From the NCBI RefSeq assembly GCF_964204865.1, contig NC_135262.1:15004001-15068000 (forward strand): 64,000 nt of DNA, in the 5' to 3' direction. Positions 34,121 through 46,565 of this stretch are shown piece after piece (position 1 is the stretch's first letter; each line of letters starts with the position of its first letter). This DNA comes from Styela clava (Eukaryota; Chordata; Ascidiacea; Stolidobranchia; Styelidae). The position numbers were made by a program, and so were the translations under genes. The notes under the pieces were generated by a model. That model saw only the letters and a program-made list of their open reading frames with translations. It was not told where the DNA came from and searched no databases.

Positions 34121-34977
34121 GTTTAATGAATGTATTGTATTGTATAAAGATATTTTTTAAATATAGGTCACGTAGAAGTTAAGATCAATCTCATGATCAC
34201 TATCTCGGAAATGTTTTTTTAAGCTAAGATGAGACTATATTGTTGGTAAGTTTCGGGGCTGAGTTTTTATTTCGGTCATCATAATCAAATACAAATCTGA
34301 AATAAATGTGTGAAACCTGAACAGAGGGTATTTTATCATGTTTTCTTCCAAGAAAAAATGAGGGAATTTATCTTTGGAGTGCTGTTCTACAAAAACGATG
34401 GCGAAAATGATGTGAACAAAACTGATGTAAACTCGAGCCGATTTCCTGGCAAACTCGAAAAACTTTGATCCAAGATCTGAAAGTGATTTACCGACGTTAA
34501 ATGATCCGAAGTCATGTGAGACCTTAAGTATGATTCAGGTCAAAAAGGTGGGAAAAACAAACTTTTATGTTACAATGTTTTGTCTGAGGTAACGATTTAA
34601 AATTTAGTAAACACTTGGAGAAAGTTGAAAGGATTGGGACGAAGTGACACGACAGTGCATTTCTATAAACCTAAATTTTACAACTGAAACTGAAATTTTA
34701 GCAGCTTATGACAGTATATATACTTAGTTTGTCATTATATTAGCAAATAATTTTTCCTATTTTGAATTGTGGCAGCGCAAGTGAACTTTCGAAACAAAAC
34801 TATTATAAAAAAAAACTATTATACTTCCAAGATATAAATTCAAGATTCGAACTATCAAATTCGACAAATCAATAATTTTTGATCTGATAGATAGTACTTT
34901 TTCACATATGAAACACATAAACTTTGAACGACGAACCAATATTGAATCAATATAATTGAATCAATATTGATCGTGTA

Positions 34978-35062
34978 ATCACATTTCCCACAAAACCCCA
35001 AGAGGTCTGATGGTAATAGGTTCATCAAACATTCCGTGATTTTCATGATTCGGATCCGATTC
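34978..35062 (-). pseudogene. Relic of a lectin last exon (relic G, unit 3)
   Basis: Same 85-base relic as at 20515-20600: minus strand SDPNH…GMFDEP…LLGVLWEM-like with stop. It is divergent from the gene at 35586. Confidence 0.65.
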
Positions 35063-35089
35063 AAGAGTATATATAACATAACAATTCTG

Positions 35090-35585
35090 GTGATGGGAGA
35101 AAGATACGATTGTACGTATAAAAAAAGTTGACGCTCTCCTTGTTGACATAGTGAATGACTAATTCACCAAGCTAAATGGAGACAAAATTAAATGTATCTC
35201 TCGATCTCAATGTAATTCAATTGTAACGAAAACCCGTAATAGAATAATGAAAAACTATGATAAACCTTTTCGAAAACATTTTCTTTCAGCCTCACTTTTC
35301 GTATTTAAGTGAGGTCAAATACTATGGTTGTTTATAGTTAGCCTCATTTGCATTCATTGGGTATATTATATACGAGGCCACTTATACGTTCTCGAATAAA
35401 CATGAGAATCCTTTTTGTGAAATTTCTCACGATATCAAACTGGTGATTGATTTTCGGCAACGTCAACGCTCACTTATATACACTCGAGAAAAAACGGCGT
35501 TTTGGAGCAGAAAATGAAAACGGGTTTCTTATCACACTATATCGTAGATAGTGTTTGATTTGATATTCAAGTGAATAGATTGACC
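35090..35585 (+). promoter_or_regulatory. Promoter region of collagen-lectin B'
   Basis: Carries the same ordered blocks as 20740-21360: tgaggtcaaatactatggttg (35310), aaactggtgattgattttcgg with caacgtcaac (35435-35470) and acactata (35535). It is kept although the gene downstream is dead. Confidence 0.5.
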
Positions 35586-37814
35586 ATGAAAATGCATGTT
35601 TGCATTTATTTGGCCCTTTTTGTTTTCATTTAACTTAGGCCATACACAAGGCCATGACAATAAGAAAAGAATGGTCTGTGAAGAATTAGATGATGTGTTC
35701 AGAAATGAAAATCAACAAAGACCCAAAGTTCGATTTCAAATTAATGGACCCCCCGGCAAAAAGGGACCCCCTGGAATTAAGGGAGAGAAAGGAAATGTTG
35801 GCAGCAAAGGTCGGTAAGGTTTATTGGGTCCACCGGGTGCAATAGGATTAAAAGGTGCAACAGGCTCTCCTGGTGTTGCTGATGAAACTGAACTTCAAAG
35901 AATTCATCAAGGTAATTATTACAACAACATTTATTTAAATTTTGGACTTGCTTTATTGAACTTGCTTGAACTTTATTGAAATTGCATAGTGAATTTCCGA
36001 AATTAATTTAATAATATTATTAATAGGTCGATTCAACGCCAACAGATTCCGGAACTTGTACTTGCTCACATGTATTTCCAACCTACATATACAAAATAAA
36101 AATGGAATTTTTGAACATTATTGAAAATAGCTTAAATTTTTTTCTATCAGACATTGCCGACGTTGATAATATAGCAACAGGTATTAAGACCAGATTAAAC
36201 GATTTGGAAGAAATGTGTATTACAAGAAGAGATTTAGGTATGATACACAAGATTATTTCTCTACTTTTATTTGAGTTTTAAACTTTGTGGAAATGTTCCA
36301 CAGATTGAAATATAGAAATCTCTAAATAATAATTTAATAGTTTTATGCAAGCTATATTCACTATAATTATAGAATAGACCAGTATGGTGGTCCATCGTTG
36401 TCACGCGAAAAATTGAAAAAAAAAATCAAAACAAAATGAAAAATTAGAAAAATAAAACAAAATTTGCAAAAAAAAAACGAAACTAAAATAAAATCGGAAT
36501 AAAAAAATAATGTTAATGAAAAAAAAAATTGAAAAAAAAATAAATTAAAATAAAAATAAAGAAGGTTCCTCTTTGTCAGACGTTTTCATTTTAAAAAATG
36601 TTGCTTCTGCTTGGGGCAAGTAGAAACTTGTGGAAAGTTTAATCCATATACCATTTAGAAATTAAACTTATTGCACTCAATGAAAATTAGTAGTCAATTG
36701 GAAACCCAGGGAACACCGTTTGTAAGCGTAGAAGTATGTATGACAACGTTGGTTCCAGGCAGAAGCAACGTTTTTCAAAATAAAAACGCTTGTCAACGAT
36801 ATTTTAATTTCATTCCTAATTTTTTATTCCGTTTTCATTTCATTTTTGTTTTATTTTTGTAAACTTTATTTAATTTTCCAATTTTCTTTTTTGTTTTTGG
36901 AATTTATTTTTTATTTTACGCGTGACAACGATGGGCCACCATAGACCAGTATTTCCAAAGAAAAATCAACAGAATTGTGTTAAACATAACTAAAATGCAT
37001 TTATCATAAATGTTTTTTATTTTAAATGCTGTTTATATAAAGCAATAACTTCATTTTACCTTTCAATGTCATTCACTTTCTGTTACGTAAGAAGAGTTGA
37101 CTCTTTGCCTTTATTTATTAGGCCTACATGTTTACAAACTTTAAAAGGCACAAAGTACACATTAACGATCACAATATTGAGTTTTATTTAAAAGCAGAAT
37201 TTTTTTTCGTGTAAGTGCGTCGTGAGTTTTTCACTGATAATTTGGCGACGTACGAACAAAAAGTTTGGGAACCTCTGAAATGGGCAATCTTATACATTTT
37301 CACTTGTATTTAGAAAATTGCGATGAAGTTTACGATGGAAAGTGCTACTTGTTGATCACAAATGATAACCGACTAAACCTAGACCAAGCAAAAGCGAGTT
37401 GTCGAACGATCGGCGGAAATGCAGCAAATATTTACAGCAAAGATCATTTCTATAAGATGGTTGCATTAATCCGGTCACGAATCGTCATCAGGCATACTTA
37501 TCATCACATATGGACGGGAATGGCATTTAACACGAAGGTAAGTCTTCACCTGCAATGTAAAACCTCAATGTTTTGTATCTATTGCATTTATTAACTTTTC
37601 GCGAAGTTTATGTTCAACTATTTCCTATTTGATCTTTTCAGACAAAAAGAATTTATTTATACAATGGAAGAACAGATGCCTACACACGCTGGGTTCTAAA
37701 TAGACCATTCAATTCTGCAAGACCTTACATGGGCATTCACGTTCAATCGGATCCCAAGGAATGTTTGATGAAAATTCCTCATTCAGACTTCTTGGGGTTT
37801 TGTGGGAAATGTGA
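35586..37814 (+). pseudogene. Collagen-lectin B' (unit 3), multiply disrupted
   Basis: Exons by homology: 35586-35911, 36151-36237, 37314-37537, 37642-37814, all with GT-AG sites. Three independent lesions are visible. Two bases are missing in the signal peptide, giving an in-frame TAA (about 35631). CAA has become TAA in the collagen repeat (35815-35817). Thirteen bases are missing in the last exon (173 instead of 186 nt), shifting the C-terminus. The neck exon and first lectin exon are still open and keep the NC/KC cysteine pair. Intron 2 carries a fold-back transposon. No functional product is expected. Confidence 0.88.
36386..36940. mobile_element. Complete fold-back transposon in intron 2 of B', long target duplication
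   Basis: Tips ggtggtccatcgttgtcacgcg and inverse cgcgtgacaacgatgggccacc. It is flanked by the same 12 bases, atagaccagtat, at 36374-36385 and 36941-36952. The left arm is A-rich and the right arm T-rich, so the whole folds back. Unit 2 carries a right-truncated copy at 22185. Confidence 0.8.
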
Positions 37815-38848
37815 TTGAAAGCGAACTTTAATATTGATACTTCGTTCAAAGTTTTCTTTTGTATATGTTTTCTATGTATTCATAAAAAGGCTGAATGAAC
37901 AGCAAACTGCATAAATTTAGTAAAGACATTACATAAGAATTGCTTTTTACAATTGCTCATCAACATGCCTGAATGATGACCCCATTATTCCCGTGTCTGT
38001 TCGATTATAATAAGATGTTTTATTTTTAATATTAGTTGGCTTTACGTCAATGTGCAAGAACATCTCCCTATTGATGGTATGACATATAACCGACCAGTCG
38101 ATCGCGATCTAATTTGAAGATTTTAGTCAGCATTGCCGCTATATGAATATTAGTTGGCTGTATTATATTGGCTGTATTTGTATGTCAAGTTACCAACCCT
38201 ATCGAAATGCAAAGCCCAATAGGATTAGCTTACTATTTGAATGAGAACACAAAACGCTAAAATGCCTTCAGCCTAAAGCAAAATTAAGTCGATGAGTTCT
38301 CAGTACTACTTCATTGAACGAAGATGTGCGTTTACTCAAACGAAGCGGTAAACGCAAACATAGAACCAAATTTGCCACAAAAATTTGTGCGTGATACACC
38401 CGACTTTTAATGGATTTTCATAACACACATAAAACAAAACATTTCATAAACTTGTTAACTTTCCGCCTGTGTCTAAATTGACTTATAATTCAAATAAATG
38501 TACATTGGAATGCCATTATCTCCTGCGTCACACAGCTAGCTTGTGGAATTATCGAAGGTGAAAATGAAAGTAAATGAAGCATTAAAAGAAACTTCGTACT
38601 GAACCTAAATCAATACCTAAGAAATTTTCGCAAACGTTTGGAAAAATCGCTGAATATTATCTAGCAGAGTTGAATTAGGTACACGTTCGATAGACTTGGG
38701 TATAAATTTGGGCATTTTGCACTAAAAATGAATCATAACTAATAATTTACTTTTATAGTCTGCTTTATATGCCTGCTACAGGAGTATCTGGAATTAAATT
38801 TTAAAACAAAATTTGAAGAACTTTCAATACAGACAATAACGGCTCGCA
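37815..38848. other. Spacer between collagen-lectin B' and membrane lectin C
   Basis: Matches 23298-23830 and then 1-443. No open frame with coding features. The 400 bases before 38849 are the presumed upstream region of the membrane lectin, kept in units 1 and 3. Confidence 0.5.
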
Positions 38849-41800
38849 ATGGTAAAAGACAAAGATGATCGCAAGAAAAAAATACACAAGCAGTTGGGTG
38901 AACATCAGCTACGGGGCACTTTATTGAATGAAAATACTAAAAGTGAGTTTATTTATAAAAACTGTTGAATAAGGTCAGTTGTTCATCACGTTGTCGTATT
39001 GAAACCCTTTAGTTATAAGTGAAATATTTGCTGAAGTACTGAGGTTTGCACGCTTTCTATGGTATATAATGATTTTTTGGTGACAAATGAAAATGCACAG
39101 TGTTACTGTGAACACAGCATCATCTAATTAATTAATTGCAATAATAAAAAATAATGAAAAAACATAGTAATCCCTGCTAAGGACACACTCACAACTTAGT
39201 AGAGTCACTAGGTTAGTATTTCATTCGGCGACCCAAAGAGTTCAGCCCAAACAGTGGATCTTAGCCCGCGTTTGATAAAGATCAAATGATTGGTTGCAAC
39301 TTTCAACAACACTTCATTGTGATTACGTGCCCTTTTATGGAATCGTTCTTTAAATAGAATATTTCCATTATTGATGCTTCAATTTATACGTGTTGTACAT
39401 AGTACTTCATTATAACGTTATACAACAAACAGCAATTATCTGTCGAACGGTTTTCATGAAACCTAAGTGGAAATATTCTAAATTTAGCATACAAACTCTG
39501 CCAAAATATTTTTTCAAGTTCGTGTTTTCAACAGCAAAACGTAAATTCATTGTTATTGGAGTGGTGATTGTGATCTTGGCTGTGTCAATAGCTGTGCCGG
39601 TGACTTTATTGGTTCTCAAAAAAGAAACTATTCCAGATACGACGGCATCAACGCTGGCAACAACACCGGGGAATATGCATGGTAAGTAATTTCAAGCAAA
39701 AAATGATAGTCAATATTTTTTTTCGTTAGTTTTTAATCAGTTAATTGTATATTTTACAATTACGGTCAATTTCATGTCAATAACTGTCTCAGGCCTACAA
39801 TCTGGTAGTGAGACAAAAATTCGTTTTCGATGTTGGACTATAATATAATAGTGGGGTTTTCAACGACAACGACGAGAAAGTGCTGCCTGTAGCATACGTA
39901 GAAAGATATAGAAAGTGTGCAAAATTCAGGATTGCTAGATTGTGGGTTGTTTACATAAGATTCGGGGTACGCGTTAGGTTGTAATACAAGCGGTTACACT
40001 TATAAATTGATCTATGCCAGCATAATACAGTTCAGGAATATTGATATTATGTGGTCAAATTAAATTTAAAATTTATGAATAATTTAAAAATATATATTGT
40101 CACGGTAGAGAGGCATCACAAACGGAATAGCCAAGGCTGATGTGAAAATGGTTGAAATGGTGCAAATCCAGGCCCGCGGACACATGCAGTCCGCAGATTC
40201 ATTATCTGTGGCCCGCGTCGCATTCGGAAAGTACCGTATATGCTCGTTTTACCGCCCGATCTTGATTAATAAGGGCCCATTTGAATAGCCGTCCGTGGGA
40301 ACAGAACATAAAAACGAGAATATCGGTCGGAGACCGAAGACTTATCGATCGAAACCGCGGTTTCGATTCATGACTCTATAGTGACACCGCGTGTACCATC
40401 ACTAATTAATAAATAACTCGCTAATTATACGACATAATTCATCCATAATCGATATTCTCGTTTCAATATTGATAGGGCGTCGCAAAACTTTTCTTCTTTT
40501 GCGGATTTGTACCTGCGGTGCGTAGAAAAAGTCAAAATTTTCGTTATTCTCGTTCGAATCATACTTGAGAACTGGAAATGACAATATATTTATTATTGTA
40601 ACGATCGATCTTATCTATATGTGACTTCACAAACAAACAACCTGACAAAACAACAAGCGTCCGTGCTTGAATAAGGGCCCGGTTAGTGAGTTTGGTAAAA
40701 ATATGGGCCCGGGCTAAAAAACGAGAAAATATACGGTAATCAAAAAATTGCATTTTGTGTTGTTTAGTCATAAAATTAACCAGAAAAATTTTCTGACGTA
40801 TTGTTACATCACTAATGTCACTGAATTGACTAGTGATATGGCTAGCTGAGGCAACGTTTGGTCGGGAATATATGCTTTCAATTTTGGCATCATAGAAATC
40901 TAAAAATCGAATGAGGAAAATGATGCCTATATGTCGGAAAATTTAGTAATTACTCTCCTGTACCTCACATTGTGTAATCAATCAATCTGTTATTTTGTAA
41001 AATAAGTTTGAAAAAAAAAGTTGACAAATTCAAACAGATTTTTAACTAGATGTGGGAAGAAAAACACCACAATGCTCACTTGATATGTCTGCAAGTTGTG
41101 TCGATGAAAAAAGAATATAATTTAGAACGACATTTTGAAATCTTGTGAGCAATGAGCATTTCCAGAGTCAAGATTTTACTTAAATTTGCGGAAGCACTTT
41201 TTCCGTTATGAAGAGTTTGAAATCCTACACTAAATGTAGATATAGAAAGAGTTTTGTAGGTTTTAGAAAGTTTTTTGGTGGTTTTTACATGCCTTAATGT
41301 GTTAGCGTAATAAATGACAAATACTGATCAATGTGTTTGCACAATAAAAGTGTTTGTTATGTATTGCACTGTTTACATATTCTTGGCACTATTGTGGCCC
41401 GCGAACAATGCAAAAATAATTTTGGGGCCTCGAAGCCGATAACCTTGGACCACACTGAGTTAGACAGAGGATCCGGCAAGTTTTAAATAAAATAAATTTG
41501 AAATGTTTATCGCAGGATCGACTGTATCTATGAGCGTACAGCAAAAAAGCAAGACTTATTAACATTTTCAAAAAAGTCTAATTTCAGTATACCATGATAT
41601 AATTTATATACTACATAAGCATGTAACTATGACATTGATATATGTTTTGAGGAATATTTTTATTTGCGTTTATGTTTTCTCAGAATTTTGTGAAGTAAAA
41701 AATGAAAAAAGAGGTCTGTGTTACTGGACTGAAATCCATCAAAAACCCGATGTCGATTATTTACGAGCAGTTTCTATTTGCAAACAAATGTCGATGGAAA

Positions 41801-43283
41801 TTGCTGTCATACGGCAATATGATCGCATTGTTAATTCGTTCATTTCTTCGAAATTGCTGAAATCGTATCCTCCACATCGTTATTGGACAAGCGCATGGAC
41901 AAATATGACTGTTGATTTGAAGGTATAAACGTAACTACCGTCAAGTGTGTTAGATTTATAACTTTTCTTAGAGTTTATCATGATGGATTGGTTTTGAAGA
42001 TGTGCGTTACTATCGATGTGCTTTTGCAGAACCAATTTTATAATCAACATGATCAATGGTCTCCGATTATGCTGACGTCATTGCTTAATATTGATGTCTA
42101 TAGATAAGACTTATGATCAGATATAACGTTTGAATCTCGCATAGGTCCTGTGCGCAGACTTAGATCGGGTTGGGGAACGCAGTGGCAACTGTTTTATCAC
42201 CTCAAAAAAGATCCCATCACACGTCTCACGAAAATTGTATTGTATTAAGATTCACAGTTTATCTACTATAATATAGATTTTTAATCTTGACTGTATTTTC
42301 ACGGTTAATAATGAATAAATATTTATTTTATGATAATCCAAATATTTTTTTAAAGATTTTCTCGCCCACGATTTCTTTCGAAGGAATAAAGGTTGAGAAA
42401 TATTGGTTTAATCATGTCAATGTGCACATTGGACCTTTTCATTTTTTTGATTTGTTATTTCATACATAAAATATTGCTTTTGCTCTACATCCGCGACCAA
42501 ATTTATAGGACTATTCTGAAAACTTCATCATTGTAAAGCAAGTTCGATATTTTTTTCCACGTGTATTATAGTGGATTCGGTTTTTCTGCTATCGTCGCAC
42601 ACAACAAAGTTGTCAGTCATCGTATACAATTCAATTTATCGTCCATTTCAAATCAAAAAGTTTTTCTCAAAAAGTTTCATAACTTGGACTATTAAATCAA
42701 CGAACTTACATTCCTTGCTTGACCGCATTGAACAATAGTGCCCAAATTTAAAAGTTTCTGATAAAAGACTGCAGTCCCTACTTCCAATTTTGCCTTTATA
42801 ATTTTCAGAGATTGAGTAGGAAGAATTATATTTTTTCTGATCAGATTGTTGAAATCATCGATCAAATCAATATTTTCTCAAGATTTGAAGATCAGATACG
42901 TGATGTTGACTCAATGCTACAAAGCTGTATAAACATTTCAGCTTTTCGAACTTTAATTCTCTGCCTTTGTCGTAGATTACCAACATAATTCAGTTCGCTT
43001 TATTTTGTGTAAACGTTAACATATTGATTATCCAATATTACAACTATCTAGATTTTACATCAAGTTTAATACCATTAATCTTCTTTATTTATTTCAGACT
43101 AGAGTGGTTTCTCCTCCGGGTACTGTAGACTTCTTCTTTTGGTATGGAATATTTGATGCTCCTCAGCAGAAAACGTGGACAAGAATTGTTTTGATTGTCA
43201 AAGATTTTGCTGCTTGCACTGTTGTCAATTCTGATCCTTCCAGAATGACCTATGGAGCTGTGTGTTCGTTTCCCATACCATGA
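38849..43283 (+). CDS. Type II transmembrane C-type lectin, copy C (intact)
   Basis: Four exons with matching phases (1,1,0): 38849-38942, 39433-39681, 41684-41922, 43098-43283, giving 255 residues. Residues 1-35 are lysine/arginine-rich cytoplasmic tail. A basic patch and one hydrophobic segment (FIVIGVVIVILAVSIAVPVT) near residues 65-90 mark a type II membrane protein, followed by a short Thr/Ser/Pro stalk. The C-type lectin domain fills the rest: FC/LCYW start, helix ICKQMSMEIAVI, core YWTSAW, then WYGIFD and the end GAVCSF. Five cysteines leave one unpaired. No EPN/QPD/WND calcium motif is seen, so the ligand is unknown. An ATG at 39456 gives a shorter form without exon 1. The exon 2 acceptor used in copy A (ttatag) is ttatct here, so the CAG nine bases upstream is assumed. 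It is the only undamaged copy in the window, probably a surface recognition receptor. Confidence 0.75.
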
Positions 43284-43316
43284 TATTTTTGGTGCAGCTC
43301 ACAAACCTTCTATATA

Positions 43317-44493
43317 CAGGGTGATCAGACAGTGTAGACAAATGTTTTAGTGAAATATCTACAATATAGCAAAATAGCATTACAAATATAAATAATAGAA
43401 TTCATTTTTATTTTTCGATATATCCTCCCTTTGCCGTCATCACACGCCTCGATCTGAGTGGAACTTAACTGCACGAGACACGTATAGTTTCTTCCGAAAT
43501 CTTGTCCCAATAAGTCATCAACCTATGCTTTAGAGAAGTTCTGAGTTCCTCGCACCACTAGTGGTACGCAAGCAGCTTTGAATTATTACAACAATTAATT
43601 TTTCTATTCGCTGAAGAACGTTTATAGCGCTACCGATCTTTGTCTTTTAAAGATCGCCCTCGTCCGTCACTGACCATTCAAAACGGAACGGGCATGTTTT
43701 TGCCATTTTGCATGATATGTCATAGTGCGTCTGCATTAGATGAGGGAGCGTTCGTGTTAACGGCTAGCACTGTTCAAAGTGTATTCGAGCGAGGTTTCGG
43801 ATAATTTAGCGATTATGATAAGATGTATCGTGACGTAACGAACAAATTGGCAAAAACGTGCCCGTTTCGTTTCAGGTGGGCACAGGGGCGTAGCAGAAAA
43901 TTTTCAAAGGTAGGGGGTTCTGTCCGATCGAACGCTGGAATGCGCGTGTTTTTAGTAGTCTTGGGGGTTCTAAAAAACATTTCAAGCTACGAAAAATTGC
44001 TATCTATGGACTATGATACCGAAATATGATTTTATTTTTTTTACATTTCAAAAGGGGGGGGGGGGGGTCAACCCGCAAAACCACCCTCCCTGGCTACGCC
44101 ACTAGTTGGAAAGTAATGGGCGAGGGCGGTCTCTAACGACAAGTACGCCGTTTAGCGAATACAAAAGTTAATTGTTGCAATAATTTAAAGCTGCTTTCGT
44201 ACCACGTGAAATACTCCCGTGTATCAGACTGACAACAACTAATCTTAAGTCATAAATTGATGACCTGTTGGGACAAAATTTCAGAAGACACCATACGTGC
44301 CTCGTGCAGTCAGGTTTCAATCAGATCGAGGCGTGTAGTGAAGGAAAAGGGAGGATATATCGAAAAATAACAATGAATTTTAATATTTATTTTTACAATG
44401 ATATTTTCTGAAAAATATTTTTTTCTTTATCACATTTTTAATGTAGATATTTTAAATAATAAACATTTGTCTACACTTAGTTTGATCACCCTG
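43317..44493. mobile_element. Fold-back Tc1/mariner-derived element, unit 3 copy
   Basis: Same structure as 27614-28749: tips cagggtgatcaga and tgatcaccctg next to TA. Outward-facing transposase C-termini lie in both arms (43325-43510 on minus, about 44250-44370 on plus). The small nested element is at 43883-44103 with a 14-base G run. Confidence 0.75.
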
Positions 44494-46354
44494 TATGTTG
44501 CATTCTATATCATTTTTATTTTACGTGTTGATTTGAAGGTAATTACATATCAACAATTTAATGATGATAACAAAGCAATAAATAATATTATGTGTCCGAG
44601 GTTGTTTATTTAGCGCGAAGAATTTGTTTTCTTGAATTTCTTCTTTACTTTCGACTGTGAGGTTTTGCGCTTATCTCTGGACTAAATCGCAACCTCCATC
44701 TTTCCACTTGTCACAATGGTCAGTTTCCCCGACACCTTTTTTGTATTTGTTTGTTTTCCGTATAATATAGGCGGATAAGACATGACATATAGTCAGTTAG
44801 ATCATAAAATCTCGACACGAAAGTGTCAGGTCCCAATAACATCTCCATAGTGAATTAACAACAACAGTAGCATTATTTAAACGTTTCGCTGTCGTTTGTA
44901 TATCAGCTTGCTGACAAAACGGTCCCAAATGCTCCATCAAAATTCGAAGAAATACTATTTGCATTTGCGAATATTTAGGTCGATTTGTTTAATGAAAGAA
45001 CACAGGCCGACTTGAGTCACCCGCAATTTACAATTTCCAAGATACTTTGAGGGAACAATGCTTGAAAATATTGGTCGCAAATCGAAGCCTTTATATTTAC
45101 GTTTGCAATGTCGCTGAAAAGCCTCTTTCTGATTGTACAAACTTTTGTTTGTTTGTATGACTTTTTACAAGCACATTTCTGTACTTAATTACCTAACTTA
45201 GTTTCGAATAATTAAAAGGTGTGTTGCATTTTAATAACTGAATATGGAGTTGGTTAATTGAATTTTGAATGAGCTATCTTCAATTAGTCTTTGTAGGGGT
45301 AGGCTATTTATTCAATCACACATATTATATACTACTCCATAAAATGTTGAACAAAAAGTTTTCTCAAGTCCGTTTTCCATGATCTGGTAGGTTAACATTC
45401 ATCTCGTTTTGTGATGCCAAGTAAAGTAGTGCTTCCTTTCAACCTATTTAGTTTTTAGTAGCATCTTACTCTAAATCAGTGGTTCTGAAACGCTGGGGCG
45501 CGTAGACAATTTTTCTAGTGGATGTGAAGCTAAGTAAAAATATAAATATTTGTAAGGTTTGATCTTGTCCGCCTTTATTAGATATTTACATTTCTTTATT
45601 TCAAATATTTACGTTTCATCCACACATTTTCAACATGTTTTTGAATAAAACATACTTTCGGCTCACTATCTGTTATTTGTAGCTTATTGTTAGCTAGTTG
45701 TTTTTGAAGGGGGGCACAAGACATGACAAACTCTAAAAAGAGGGCATGTCGATTTGCCAGACTCGTTTTATTGAGAATATTCAAAACTGTTGTCTGAATC
45801 ATAAATGAAAATAATTAGCACCAAACAAATAAAGACAACTGATACGGAATATAAAACTAATACTCACGGAAACAACTCCATATAACAGCCTAGTACCAAA
45901 ACGACAGATATACAATCAATGTAAACCAATAAATATAAATGCAACACAAATCGGACTGTAGACATGCAAATATCATAATGTTACTGAACGATCCGAAATA
46001 CAGCCTAAAAGGACGCTATACATGGAGACTACTACATGAATTCAAACCACAACGCTATTTAGTGCAATGTAATCTTAAACTGCCATAACAAGAAATAAAT
46101 TCTTAACTGTTACCACCAGAATTGCAATCCTAAACATCTTACTGAGCTTAGAGGGACGATGATGAATTCAATACGTAAAACGACGACACATGAAAGAGAA
46201 AAAGGCGACACGTCGGATGCAAAAAACAACACAGTAAAGATGACGACGACGAAATAGCGATAATCATCACGATGACAATTGCAGATGCCCGAACTAAACA
46301 AAAACCTAGGATCATTCCAACTGGCGAGAAAGCCACCTCCACGACTATCCGCAG
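44494..46354. other. Unit 3 right end, no gene recognised
   Basis: Contains the empty site agttagat (44795-44802) that is filled in unit 2, and a third copy of the approximately 60-codon minus-strand frame (45596-45802). Otherwise AT-rich and unassigned. Confidence 0.5.
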
Positions 46355-46565
46355 CAAGTCATTCTTCTAGGAGGCATATTTTCGATGCGGGCCGATTATG
46401 CATGTCATTTATAGTTTCAACCGCGACAGTTCGGACGCGTCCGTCAGAAACCTGGTGAATTTGACTGACACGACCAAGTTGCCCACGTCCTCTTGGTGCA
46501 ACGGTGTCAATAACAAGCATCAGATTTCCATCTTGCAAGTTTCGTTGTTATAACACTTAACACTT
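46355..46565 (-). pseudogene. BEL/Pao retrotransposon integrase C-terminal relic
   Basis: The minus strand encodes the pattern RNLQDGNLMLVIDTVAPRGR, then GQLGRVSQIH…SDGRVRTV, the conserved tail of BEL/Pao polyproteins after the integrase core. It ends in a stop near 46368. Nothing else of the element is recognised around it. Confidence 0.75.

Larger units (their letters stand above)
32068..46370. repeat. Segmental duplication unit 3
   Basis: The left junction is sharp. The sequence to 32067 is the unit right end (acaaataaagacaactg), and the sequence from 32068 is the unit left end (aaattgcggcaatcgac), as at 16380. The right side continues past the unit 2 end point to about 46370, matching 6930-7440. 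Confidence 0.82.
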
